Source: Batkoa obscura (Eukaryota; Entomophthoromycota; Entomophthoromycetes; Entomophthorales; Batkoaceae). Taken from it: DNA of 64,000 bases. The stretch lies in assembly GCA_030770535.1 (NCBI GenBank), contig JASVEC010000007.1, positions 496,001 through 560,000 of the forward strand, given 5' to 3'. This document shows, piece after piece, positions 40,191-55,618 of the stretch. A program made the translations under genes and the position numbers. Numbering within the stretch: position 1 is the first letter of the stretch; each line of letters begins with the position of its first letter. The notes beneath the pieces are model-generated. The model ran no database searches, was not told the origin of the DNA, and worked only from the letters and a program-made list of their open reading frames with translations.

Positions 40191-40701
40191 GAATATAATA
40201 TTTCAGCTATTTGTCTATAGAGTTGAAATTTTAAAATGGAAACACTAATGATAAAAGTAATCGTTATATGATTTTTCTTATACTAGTTTATTCGATTTAA
40301 ATTGTATCATAGAATCAATTAATTTCATTGAGATATTAGATTGAATACTAGAAACTTTATTAAGTACTTTTATTAAGTACTTTAGTACTAAATTCAATTG
40401 AAAATTCTCTTTTTAGTCTAATATTAAATAATATTCGTATTTTTATCGAAATATTTTAGATTTTTATCATTGAGAAATGTAATATTGATTTCAAATAATA
40501 TATGCTAAAACAGGTATTAATTAATTGTTTTCATTTATTTTTATCGTTGTTTTTATTATTTAAAATAAAACTATAAGGTTTTCATTTTCATTAATAAAAT
40601 AAATAAAAGAGGATAGAATTGATAATTCAATGGGATTGAATTACTGAATATTAAAAAGGATCATCAAACTTGAAATTTTTAAAAATTACAAACAGCTAAG
40701 A
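40191..40701. other. Intergenic region upstream of the AT-biased PPR-like gene
   Basis: AT-rich, 0.5 kb, with a short duplicated TTATTAAGTACTTT near 40355-40390. No coding frame. Confidence 0.45.
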
Positions 40702-43700
40702 TTGATGACTATTATTTATTTACTTAGGAAAAAGTGGAATATTCAAACTCAATTAATTAATTTTAATAGATGTATAAGCCTTAATAGAACATTATGTAAT
40801 GAAGATAATGGAACGAATCTTGAATCAATTGCTATTAAATATAATAATAAGGATGTAAAAAGAAATGGGGTACTCGAAAATATAAAGAAATTAAGGAATA
40901 TCAATATAAGTAGTAAAATCAATATAACTCGAAACAAGCTCCATATAAATTACTTAATTGAACAAATATATCAACATAAATCATTAATAACTTTAACTGA
41001 GATAGAATTATTATTAGAGAAGAGTCGACAGATTGATAATATTAAAAAAATATATCAATTAATTGATTTAAGTGATAATAATGGGATTCAATTAAATGAG
41101 ATGATATATTTGAGATTAATCGAAAATTACAGGTTCAAAGATAATTATTTAACATCCTTTTTATTTTTACATTACTTTAAACAAAATGAGAATAAGACAA
41201 AGAATATTCATTTATGGTTTTTAGAATATATACAATATTTGGAGTTAAAGGAGCAATATAAGTATTTTAAGAAATTTAAAGAGTTGATTAAAGAGAGTCA
41301 ATATTCAATCGAAATTTACAAATTATTATTAAGGAATGTGTATTCAAAATGGATTATTTATAATGAGGATAAAGAAAAAGAGGATGAGATTGAAGAAGAA
41401 GAAGAACTCAAGGTTAAAATAGAAGAAGAAGTTTTAGAAATTGAAAAAGAAATAGAAATAGAAATGGAAATGGAAACTAAAGAAGAAGAGTCAAGACAAT
41501 CAATAGAAATTCAAGAGTATTTTATAAAAATTAAACAAGAATTAAAAGAGATTTATTATTCAGATATTGAATTGTTCAATTTAATATTAAAAATTGAAAT
41601 GAAATTTAATAAAAACAGTGAGTATTTTTATAATCAATTAATTAATTTAATCAATAAAAATAAAACAACACCAAATAGTGAAACGTTTTCAGTCTTATCT
41701 TATTTATTTGCATATAATAAAGATAGTGAAAAAATACAACAATTATATTTAATAACAAAGAATTATCAAATTCAAAATAATCAACAATTATTTGATTTTA
41801 CATTAAGAGGCTTTATTGATGGTCAATTTTATCAACAAGCTAATTCCTTATTTTATAATAATATTGAATTAATATTATTAAATAATGAAGATAAAAATCC
41901 ATTAGTAATATTAAGTTTTATTCAATATTTAATTCAAACAGATCAAATAAATCAAGCTTGGGATTTAATTTCAAAATATCAATTGAAATTCAATTCATTT
42001 TTAATTCATTATTTATTAGTCAATTTAACAGAGAAGAATGATTTTATAGGTATTTTGGAGTTTATAAAAGATAATAAGGAAGATAATGAGAATAATAATA
42101 AGTTGGAAATCAAGACTATAGAAATAATAATAAGTAAAGCATTTCAAAGAAAAGAATATTTATTTATATTAAATTTAAGAAATGAACTAATTAAATATAG
42201 TAATTATAAAGTAAATAGTAAATTATTATATTATTTTATTTATTCAAATATAAAATTAAACAATAGAAATCATCAACATCAATACACAATTAAACCGTTA
42301 ATTAAAGAAGTAAGAAATTATTTAATAAATAAACAAATTATAATTAAATGTAAAACAATAATGAAATATGATTATAAATTATTTAATTTATTATTACAAT
42401 TCGACTATATAGATTCAACTTATCAATATTTTAATTATTTAAAAAATCAATCTAAAAATAAGAGAATCTTATTTAATTTATTATTAGCAAAGAAGAATAA
42501 TTTTATTATAAAATTAGAAGGAATTAGTTCAATATTAAATTTATTTCAATTTCATCAATTAGAATTTAATTTATTTACTTTAATTTATTGTTTAAGATAT
42601 TTTATATTAAAATTAAATCAAAACAAAATTAATTATTATTTAATTTTAATTTTAAATTATCAAAAGTTAAATAGAAAAGATTGTAATTTATTAATTAATA
42701 ATAATAATAATAATATAGAAACGTTGGAAGATAGAGAGAATAATGATATTGTTAATACATTAGAAAATATAGACGAATATTTCAATAAAATCAATAATAA
42801 TCCATATTTCAATAGTAACAAATTCAAAGGATTATTAATTGAAGCTATAATAATAAGTAAGGAAAAAGAACAAATAATTGAATTTTATCATTCGATAAAT
42901 AACATTGAAATTCAATATAATAGTAAAGTATTAGAAATAATTATAAATAATTATTATTTAAAACAAGATATAAAATATCAACAAGAATTAGAACAACTCA
43001 TAGTTCAATTATTAAATTTAGATAAATTTATTCATTTAAATATAAATACTTATTTTAATTTAATTCAATATTATTTATTTATGAAAGATAATAAATTCGT
43101 TGCAGATAAATTTTATAATAAACTATTATTACAAATTCAATTATGTAATAATCTCAATAATAATAACAATGAATTAAATGAAAAAATTATTATTAATGAC
43201 ACTTCAAAGATATTGACATTATATTTGAAATATTATATAAAACAAGGTGATGAATTACAAATTCAAAAATATATTCAACAATTAGAAAAAAAAGAATATT
43301 ATCATTCAAGAAAAATAATTCAATTAATAATTAATTATTATCAAAATACAAACAAAATCTTATTATTAAATGAACTAATTTCCAATTTGTTTTTAATGAA
43401 TATAAAATATGATATAAATTTTTATAATTCAATTTTTGAATATTATTTATTAAATTCGAATATAATTTTATTTGACATAATATTTCAATTATATGATTCT
43501 ATATTATGGTTTAAAATTAATATTAATTTAAATACAGTTAAATTGATTATTCGAATTTTATTAAAATATCAAAAATTAGATGAATTATATTCTTTTTTAT
43601 ATTCATTAAATGGTCATTTTTATTTATTTCCATCTCCAATTTGGTTCCAAACTCAATTAAATATTGACAACTCTTTAAATTTATCTTATTTAAATGATTA

Positions 43701-43740
43701 TTATTTATCATTATATAATAAGAATCAAGAAATCAAATAA
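40702..43740 (+). CDS. Large PPR-like mitochondrial protein, very AT-biased
   Basis: Intronless, 1012 residues. The first 40 residues (LLRKKWNIQTQLINFNRCIS) are basic and amphipathic without acidic residues, as expected for a mitochondrial presequence. The body is all-helical with degenerate 30-40-residue pairs that resemble pentatricopeptide repeats, for example TTPNSETFSVLSYLFAYNKD, QLFDFTLRGFIDGQFYQQAN and KYDINFYNSIFEYYLLNSNI. An acidic low-complexity stretch lies at about residues 220-270 (EDEIEEEEELKVKIEEEVLE) and Asn runs at about 670 and 820. Members of this type act in mitochondrial RNA processing or translation; that is inferred. Codon choice is extremely AT-rich compared with FKS1. 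The stop is only 138 bp from the stop of the converging metacaspase gene. Confidence 0.7.
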   Translation: MMTIIYLLRKKWNIQTQLINFNRCISLNRTLCNEDNGTNLESIAIKYNNKDVKRNGVLENIKKLRNINISSKINITRNKLHINYLIEQIYQHKSLITLTEIELLLEKSRQIDNIKKIYQLIDLSDNNGIQLNEMIYLRLIENYRFKDNYLTSFLFLHYFKQNENKTKNIHLWFLEYIQYLELKEQYKYFKKFKELIKESQYSIEIYKLLLRNVYSKWIIYNEDKEKEDEIEEEEELKVKIEEEVLEIEKEIEIEMEMETKEEESRQSIEIQEYFIKIKQELKEIYYSDIELFNLILKIEMKFNKNSEYFYNQLINLINKNKTTPNSETFSVLSYLFAYNKDSEKIQQLYLITKNYQIQNNQQLFDFTLRGFIDGQFYQQANSLFYNNIELILLNNEDKNPLVILSFIQYLIQTDQINQAWDLISKYQLKFNSFLIHYLLVNLTEKNDFIGILEFIKDNKEDNENNNKLEIKTIEIIISKAFQRKEYLFILNLRNELIKYSNYKVNSKLLYYFIYSNIKLNNRNHQHQYTIKPLIKEVRNYLINKQIIIKCKTIMKYDYKLFNLLLQFDYIDSTYQYFNYLKNQSKNKRILFNLLLAKKNNFIIKLEGISSILNLFQFHQLEFNLFTLIYCLRYFILKLNQNKINYYLILILNYQKLNRKDCNLLINNNNNNIETLEDRENNDIVNTLENIDEYFNKINNNPYFNSNKFKGLLIEAIIISKEKEQIIEFYHSINNIEIQYNSKVLEIIINNYYLKQDIKYQQELEQLIVQLLNLDKFIHLNINTYFNLIQYYLFMKDNKFVADKFYNKLLLQIQLCNNLNNNNNELNEKIIINDTSKILTLYLKYYIKQGDELQIQKYIQQLEKKEYYHSRKIIQLIINYYQNTNKILLLNELISNLFLMNIKYDINFYNSIFEYYLLNSNIILFDIIFQLYDSILWFKININLNTVKLIIRILLKYQKLDELYSFLYSLNGHFYLFPSPIWFQTQLNIDNSLNLSYLNDYYLSLYNKNQEIK

Positions 43741-43878
43741 ATAATTGAACTTTTATATAATAATATTTAATAACATTTTATTTTATATTTTATTTTATTT
43801 TATATTTTATTTTATAGAAACTATATGTTGATCTTAAAAAAATTGATATATATATATATATATATATATATTAATATA
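43741..43878. repeat. Convergent spacer with ATTTT and TA repeats
   Basis: 138 bp between two converging genes. It contains TTTTA/TATTTTA units (about 43776-43816) and a (TA)n run (about 43845-43871). It must hold both polyadenylation regions. Confidence 0.7.
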
Positions 43879-45631
43879 TTACATATTAAATGGCATATTC
43901 ATATCCATTGGTCTACCAGAAGATAATTGGGGTACTTGAGTATATTTACCACGTAAGATATTACGAACTTCATGAAGTAAAGTAAGCATGGACATACCAT
44001 GGGGATTAGTTGTTAATGCTTTAATCAATGCAAATGACATAGCACCTGTAGCCTGGGAAGCAATGACAGCATCAGCTGAGGTTTGATTGTCCATACAACT
44101 AAATTAAATTAATTAATCTGTATTTATTAAATTTAATAATGAAAATTTACCCTGAAAACATGACTACATCAGCTAAAGAACCTCTAGTTTCTTTACTAAT
44201 TTTATCCGCTTTTTTCCCACTAGTTAACTGAGAAACACCACCTTTCAAGCCCATTAAAGCACCTGCAATATCACCCATCATATATTTTTTACCCAGATCC
44301 ATAACTAAAGATTGTGCCGTTTTAGCTGGAGAATAAGATATCAATTTACCATCATGATTATAAACATATGGTAAATCTAATGCTGTACCCGAATGACAGC
44401 AATCCATAATAGCTGTTAATCTACATCCTTGAGGTAAAGGTCGAACCATAATAGCATTCATTTCATCATCAATAATCATACCTGCCTTTGTATAATCTAC
44501 TGGACATATAGTTTCATCATATCCATCATCTTCATCACCATCTTCATCTTTTTGTTGACTACCATGTCCTGAAAAATGAAAAAATAAAGAATCATTAGGT
44601 TGTGCTCCTTCAACTAACCATTTCATTGCTTGTAACATGTTTTGTCGAGTAGGCATTCGAGTTGGATTATTTTTTTGATCATCCGTTAAAATAACCATGT
44701 TATCAGTTGAGAATTGATAATATCTACATATAAAATCTTTAACATTTTTTACATCATTAATACATCCTCTTAACTCTGCTTTAGTTCCATAATAATTAAT
44801 CCCTACTAATAATGCTTTCTTTCTACCCTGGAAATTAGAAGTAGCTACATATTGCCCTTGTCCATTAGGTAAGGGTTGATTTGGAGGTACATGTTGCATT
44901 GGAGGTGGTTGATGAAACATTTGATTGTTTTGTGGCGGGGGTTGACTTGGTCCTTGGAAATGTTGTTGATTTCTATTATCATTGAAATTATTATTGTAAT
45001 TATTATTATTATTATAATTATTATTTTGTTGATAAGGAGGTGGGGGTACTGGATTATTATTATTCATATCCGGTTGTGGAAATGGGGAATTATTAGACCC
45101 TGGAAATGGCGAGTTATTAGATCCTGGAAATGGGGCATTATTAGGTCCTGGAAATGGTGAGTTATTGGAGCCTGGAAATGGGGCATTATTAGGTCCTGGA
45201 AATGGGGGGTTGTTAGATCCTGGGAAAGGGACACTATTAGGACCTGGAAATGGAGCATTATTTGCTCCAGGAAATGGAGGGTTATTTGCTCCAGGAAATG
45301 GAGGGTTATTAAAATTACCTCCAGGCATGGGGAAACCATCGGGTTGGGGCATCCCCATTGGACTTGGAAAATTATTGTTGTTATTGTTATAGTTATTTCC
45401 ATAATTATTTTGACCTTGATTATAATTATCCTGTCCTGGGAATGGAGGATTCATAGCTGGAGAAGGTACTGGAGGTCCTGGAGGTCCTGGAGGGAAGTTA
45501 TTATTGTTATTATAGTTATTGTTGTTATAATTGTTATTATTATAGTTATTATTGTTATAATTACTATTGCCTTGGCCAGGCATATTATTGTTTTTATGAT
45601 CTTGTCGATATTGTTGTCCAGGATATGGCAT
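43879..45631 (-). CDS. MCA1: Metacaspase with Asn/Pro-rich prodomain (one intron)
   Basis: Type I metacaspase, a Ca2+-dependent Arg/Lys-specific cysteine peptidase involved in protein quality control and stress-linked death in fungi. The prodomain (about 270 residues) is Asn/Tyr/Gln/Pro-rich and contains a run of about 11 eight-residue units of the type PFPGxNNx (45080-45320). The p20 domain starts at KKALLVGINYYGTKAELRGC. The catalytic His is in SLFFHFSGHGSQQKDEDGDE and the catalytic Cys in LTAIMDCCHSGTALDLPYVY. A 52-nt intron follows VMFSG and restores the family motif FSGCMDNQTSADA. The p10 part ends SGRPMDMNMPFNM. All key residues are present, so it should be active. Confidence 0.96.
45080..45320 (-). 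repeat. 24-bp coding minisatellite in the metacaspase prodomain
   Basis: Tandem units encode PFPG followed by Ala/Pro/Ser-Asn-Asn/Ser and a variable residue. Units are similar but not identical, so copy number may vary between strains without breaking frame. Confidence 0.85.
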
Positions 45632-47108
45632 CTTTATTGTTTATAAATTAAAAATTAAAAATTTTGAAAATTTTAGTTTTTGTTACTTAAACGTCTTTCT
45701 TTATTCAGCGCTTTTTCTTTATTGGTTGACAAGGTTTGACTTTTTAATTCAGCCTTCTTTTTAGAATTTAGTTAGATTCCAAATTAAAACATTAACGTCA
45801 AAGCTATTATTAATCTTTATAAATGTAAAATTGTGAGCACTTTGATTTTGTAATTGAAAAATTTAATACAGCGATATTTTATGTTTTTGTATTCACAAAA
45901 TACAAACTTCAAGTGCCCAGTTTCATATTTAATAAAATTTAGTAATATACTATTCGTAATAGTTCTTTAAGATTTAAAGAAAACAGCTATTCTAAGTAAT
46001 ATAGACAAGTAAGGAACTATAGATAGATATTTATAAGTTTAAAAGCTTGCTTAAAAAATAAAATCTTCTAACTCACTTTTTGACCATTTTATATAATGTA
46101 AAATTTAAAAAACTCTAAAAATTAGACAAACCATTTTAGCATTGAGGGATATATTTTGATAATTTTACTAGCAGTTTTTCCACTCAAATAGTGCTTAAAA
46201 ATAGAAAAAGTGATGAAACCAAAAAACACCCCATGCGTTAATATAAGATTAAGCAAAAAAGCAAAGCAAAAAAAGTTATTTGGTACTTAATTGTAACTTT
46301 GCTAAAAATCAAAATTAGATGAAATTTGAGCTAAGTTTCTAAACTAATTCACATATAAATAGCATTCATATCAAACATTAATTAGTTTGATTTAATATCA
46401 TATAGTAATCAAAAATAAATAATTGAGATATTATTTTCTATAAGCAATAAATAGTAAAAGATATTTATAAATTGAAAAAAATACTATTAAACTGAATTTG
46501 TAATATAATATCCTATATTTGCAATTATTAATACATAAAAGAAATAAACAATTTACATACTTTAAAAAATTAGTAAATATCATTTTTAGCTTGATATAAA
46601 ATAACAATAAAATAAAATAAAATTGATTATTAATAATAAGAAAACTCAGGTTTGTATTGTTAAAGTTTTAGTATGTTTCAAAAAATCAATTATTTAAATA
46701 AAACTACTTTTGTTTTGTTTTTTATCTTATGTCTTAAACAATTCTCAGCAAAAATTTGATATTATAATAAAACCAGAGTTATCACTATTGATCCGATCAT
46801 TTTGAAACTTTTCGAGCAATATACTACATTTTCATAGATTATTACAATTACAAAAAATTAACCCTCATCATCTTTCTAACCCCAGTTATTCTTTGAACTT
46901 TTTGAACTACCCCCATAGCTGGTCAACGAGATGCTACAAAAGCTACTTATGTTCTGCATTAAACGAAGATAGTATAAAATTAATATTCATTTAACAAAGA
47001 TAAAATGATATTATTGTTTTCAAAAATAGTAAAAAAAAGTAGTAAAAACTTTTGTTAAAATTGTATATAAAATCAGAAAAAATTTATTAAAAACAAAAAT
47101 TAAGTAAA
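45632..47108. other. Intergenic region with a MITE
   Basis: About 1.5 kb, AT-rich, holding MITE copy 11 (46142-46236). A short GC-richer patch near 46860-46935 stands out. No coding frame found. Confidence 0.45.
46142..46236 (-). mobile_element. MITE family A copy 11
   Basis: TTGAGGGATATATTTTGATA ... core AGTGCTTAAAAATAGAAAAA ... ACACCCCATGC. Diverged and slightly shortened. Confidence 0.75.
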
Positions 47109-48608
47109 TTAGATAGGAACAAAGTTGAGTTTGAGGTCTTTAGGACTAATAAATCCTAAAGCTGGTAGTGTAGGGTTATCATAATGAGGGGAATTTTCAG
47201 GTAATTCGACATTAAAAGTGGATAATATTAAAATTAAAAAAACTTTTTGTTCTAATAAAGAAAATTGACTACCAATACACATTCTAGGCCCATAGCCAAA
47301 ACCAAGTAATTCTTTAGTTAATTTCTTATTGATCGATAAATTTCCCAATTCATTAACAATTAAAAATCGATTAGGATTAAATTCTTCCGGGTTTTTAAAG
47401 TGAGCATTACCCTTCATTGCTAGGGCAAAATTTAACATTAAAGGTTGTCCTTTTTTGAAATAAATTTCATTTTCAAAATAGTAATCTTTTGTACATTTCC
47501 TTGGTAACATATTAACTGTTGGTAAAATTCGCATCGATTCACTTATAACAGCTTCTAGATAAATCATTTGATTAATTTCATCTTGAGTTATAGTATGTAA
47601 TTTATTAGAATCCTTGATTTTTTCACCTACTATTTGATAAATTTCATCTCTCAATTTAGTTTGAATATCTTGATTCTTAGATAAATAATACAAAATAGTA
47701 GATATTGTATGGGCTGTAGTATCATGGCCAGCAATAAAAAATGCAATCATATCATTAATAATTTCTTCATCTGTTAATCCATTATCATTAGTGTTATTAT
47801 CTGAAGCTTGAACTAAAGTAGTCAATAAATTAGGTTGTATATCATTAATGTTAACTTGTTGTAATTGTTGTCTTTTTTCATCAATCATTAATTGAATTAA
47901 TTGACGAAATCGTTTAGCATCTTTTTTTAAAGTTAATCTTGAAGAAATAGGAAGATAATTTAATACAGGTAATACATAAAACCAAATATTATCCATAGCA
48001 TTAATTAATTTAACATATAATCTGGCCATTTCATTAGTTTCATTTTCAATATAATTGAATTCAACATCAAAAACAGATAAACCTAAACTATCTAAAGCTG
48101 CTCTTTTCAATGTACTTAATAAATCAAATTGTTTATTAGTTTGATTTAATTGAATATGTTGAATTAAATTAATTCCTATATTAAAAAATACATTGATATC
48201 CCAGCCTCTCTTAAATATCGGATTAATCATTCGTCGATGTCGCTTCCATTCTTCTCCATCAATATTGGCTATGTTATCCCCTAATAATTCAATTTGTTCT
48301 AACGGTCCATCTTGCATAAATTTACTAAAATTATCAGTATCTGATAATATTTTATGAATTGTTTCTAGATCTGCTACCATAATAAACCATTGTGTAAACC
48401 AATAATTGATATATTTATACTTTTTAAATAATGGAACTATTAAATCGGAATCTCTTGTTTGTAAGGGTACATTATTTATAAAATAATAAATCAATTTAAA
48501 TATATTAACACTAACTATTTTACTACTTTCTTTCTCTTCTTTCTTTTTACTAAAATTGAATCTTATTAGAATTAAACTCAATAGGGCTATTAATATATAA
48601 ATAATCAT
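47109..48608 (-). CDS. Cytochrome P450 monooxygenase
   Basis: Intronless, 499 residues, typical microsomal P450 length. An N-terminal membrane anchor (MIIYILIALLSLILIRF) is followed by a basic stop-transfer segment. The I-helix oxygen-binding motif is AGHDTT (in MIAFFIAGHDTTAHTISTIL), the K-helix ExxR is ESMR, and the heme-binding loop is FGYGPRMCIG with the axial Cys. All catalytic hallmarks are present, so it should be an active NADPH-P450-reductase partner at the ER. The family within P450s is not assignable by eye. Its neighbours are housekeeping genes, so there is no sign of a secondary-metabolite cluster. Confidence 0.96.
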   Translation of the reverse strand: MIIYILIALLSLILIRFNFSKKKEEKESSKIVSVNIFKLIYYFINNVPLQTRDSDLIVPLFKKYKYINYWFTQWFIMVADLETIHKILSDTDNFSKFMQDGPLEQIELLGDNIANIDGEEWKRHRRMINPIFKRGWDINVFFNIGINLIQHIQLNQTNKQFDLLSTLKRAALDSLGLSVFDVEFNYIENETNEMARLYVKLINAMDNIWFYVLPVLNYLPISSRLTLKKDAKRFRQLIQLMIDEKRQQLQQVNINDIQPNLLTTLVQASDNNTNDNGLTDEEIINDMIAFFIAGHDTTAHTISTILYYLSKNQDIQTKLRDEIYQIVGEKIKDSNKLHTITQDEINQMIYLEAVISESMRILPTVNMLPRKCTKDYYFENEIYFKKGQPLMLNFALAMKGNAHFKNPEEFNPNRFLIVNELGNLSINKKLTKELLGFGYGPRMCIGSQFSLLEQKVFLILILSTFNVELPENSPHYDNPTLPALGFISPKDLKLNFVPI

Positions 48609-49798
48609 TTTTGAAAAATTATGTATTTATTAATTCATTGTTTGTTTTTATTTTATCAATGTATTTATATTCTATTCTTTTATAAAATACTCTTAATGTC
48701 ACCCTTTTGCCATTTGCAGCATAAGATTAGCACATTTTTGTTTAAAATATTTTAATTGTAAGAATTGTTTCGAAGTTATACTCAATTCAATTTTCAACAC
48801 TCCATAACCGTAAATCTTTTCTTTATTATTCTAACTTTTTAATGAATTCTATCATTTAGTGATTCAAAACTTCCCAACAATCAAAAGAAATATATCCTTT
48901 TTATTCATATGATTTCATTAGTTAATTGTATTATTTAATATTTTTATTATATTGAGTTAGTATGTTTTAATTATCTGCTAACATGATTTTATAAAAATTA
49001 GAATAAATGAACCATAATCCTTTTTATAATGTAATGTTGACCCATATTTGATATAAGGTAAAATAGAAGTAAATTGTTTATTTCAGTATTATTTTTTATT
49101 AAATATCAATAATACTTTTCAATTATTAAAAATTGAATCTATTTTTTTAAATTCAACAACAAATTTGAAACGTTTGAAAACGAATTCTTCCTTTGTAATG
49201 TTACTGCTAATTATTAAATTTGTAATAATAAATAGCATAATCGTAATCAGTTATTATTAGGAACTTAAAAAATTAAAAAAATTAATATCATACGTAACGT
49301 TTTCTAAAAACTCTTAACTCAAGAAATCAATTTTAATTTAAAAACATTAAAAAAGGGTGAGTATTTTTTTATTAAGTTAACTTATTTTTATAAAAAAAGG
49401 ATAAAAATGTCTTTTATAAAGGGGAATTCTATTATTTAAAATACGATAATTAAAGTAACGTTACATTGTACCAGATAATTGATGCTTCTAAAAACTGGTT
49501 AATAAAATTTTCATAGAACAAGTAATATTCTCAGTTTGAATGTTAATAAATATGACATGTGAAGTTCCATTGACGGATTATTCCAACTTAGTATATGTAT
49601 ACTAGCGGATTCGTCCATTTTTAATCATTTTTATTTATTTGATTTAAAACTTAAAATTAAGTAAAAAAATAAAAACATATTAATCGAATACTATATTACT
49701 TTATTAATAGCAAAAAGAGCTATTTTTATAATAGTATTTATTTTTCTATTGATGTTATGTTCACTTTAATGTTTTAAAATTCAAAATAATTCGTAGTT

Positions 49799-49905
49799 AT
49801 ATGGGGATGTATTTTTGTATTTAAGAACTTTACTGACAATTTTTCCACATAAATAGCGCTTAAAAAATGGAAAAATAATGAAACTAAAAAAAACAGCCCC
49901 ATATA
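49799..49905 (-). mobile_element. MITE family A copy 12
   Basis: TATGGGGATGTATTTTTGTA ... core AGCGCTTAAAAAATGGAAAA ... ACAGCCCCATA, with TA at both ends. Confidence 0.88.
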
Positions 49906-49922
49906 ATGTTTAAAAAAACATG

Positions 49923-50021
49923 ATATGGGGTGTTTTTTTGGCTTGATTGTTTTTTCCATTTTTTAAGCGCTATTTGAGTGAGAAAATTGTTAAAATTCTT
50001 ACGAAAATACGTCCCCATATG
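49923..50021 (+). mobile_element. MITE family A copy 13
   Basis: ATATGGGGTGTTTTTTTGGC ... core CCATTTTTTAAGCGCTATTT ... TACGTCCCCATAT. Only about 17 bp separate it from copy 12, and the two face opposite ways. Confidence 0.88.
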
Positions 50022-50360
50022 TTTTTTAAGAATTTGGTATTTATACAAAAATTGAGCCACTTTTTAAGAAAAAATCACTAAAATTCTTAATACTTTATGT
50101 TAAATATTAAAAAATCTACTTGGAAAGAGTTTATTTAAAAAATCCAAGTTATCTTTATATTATTTTTAAATTTAGAAAATTTAGAAAATATTATAAAGCA
50201 AGTAAAAATAATCAACTTCTATAACAATATATATAATGCAGTTTTATCAATAATAATAATAACTTCTTATAATAAACAGAATAAAGGTAAATAATTACTA
50301 AAATAGCTACAAAGCTAGGATAAAAGTAGTCTATAAGGGGTGATTAATTTAGAAGTTCCA

Positions 50361-55429
<5,069 letters not shown>

Positions 55430-55618
55430 ATTTCTATGTGCTAGAATTAGCTAGACTTTAATCTAATTTTATTTTCGATGTTAACAAACTTGCATTTGTG
55501 CTTAAACTGCGAATTTTGCAAAAATTGGCCAATTAAACTTGAATGGGATGGATCATGATTAAGATGAGATTTGATTTATCAAGATTAAAAAAATAACTAA
55601 CTTATGTTCAAATCCTAG
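55430..55618. promoter_or_regulatory. 189-bp divergent promoter (RPC1 / PPR-like gene)
   Basis: The start codons of the Pol III subunit gene (-) and the mitochondrial PPR-like gene (+) lie 189 bp apart, so a single short region drives both. No specific motif defended. Confidence 0.6.

Larger units (their letters stand above)
48609..50360. other. Intergenic region with a back-to-back MITE pair
   Basis: About 1.75 kb, AT-rich. Holds two MITEs (49799-49905 and 49923-50021) in opposite orientation. A short open frame over them (49774-49959) is an artefact of the MITE. No gene seen. Confidence 0.45.

Noticed and set aside
45064-45402. Long open frames on both strands across the metacaspase prodomain
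   Set aside because: The repeat unit is a multiple of three and lacks stops in other frames; the metacaspase frame is the only one continuing into a real domain.
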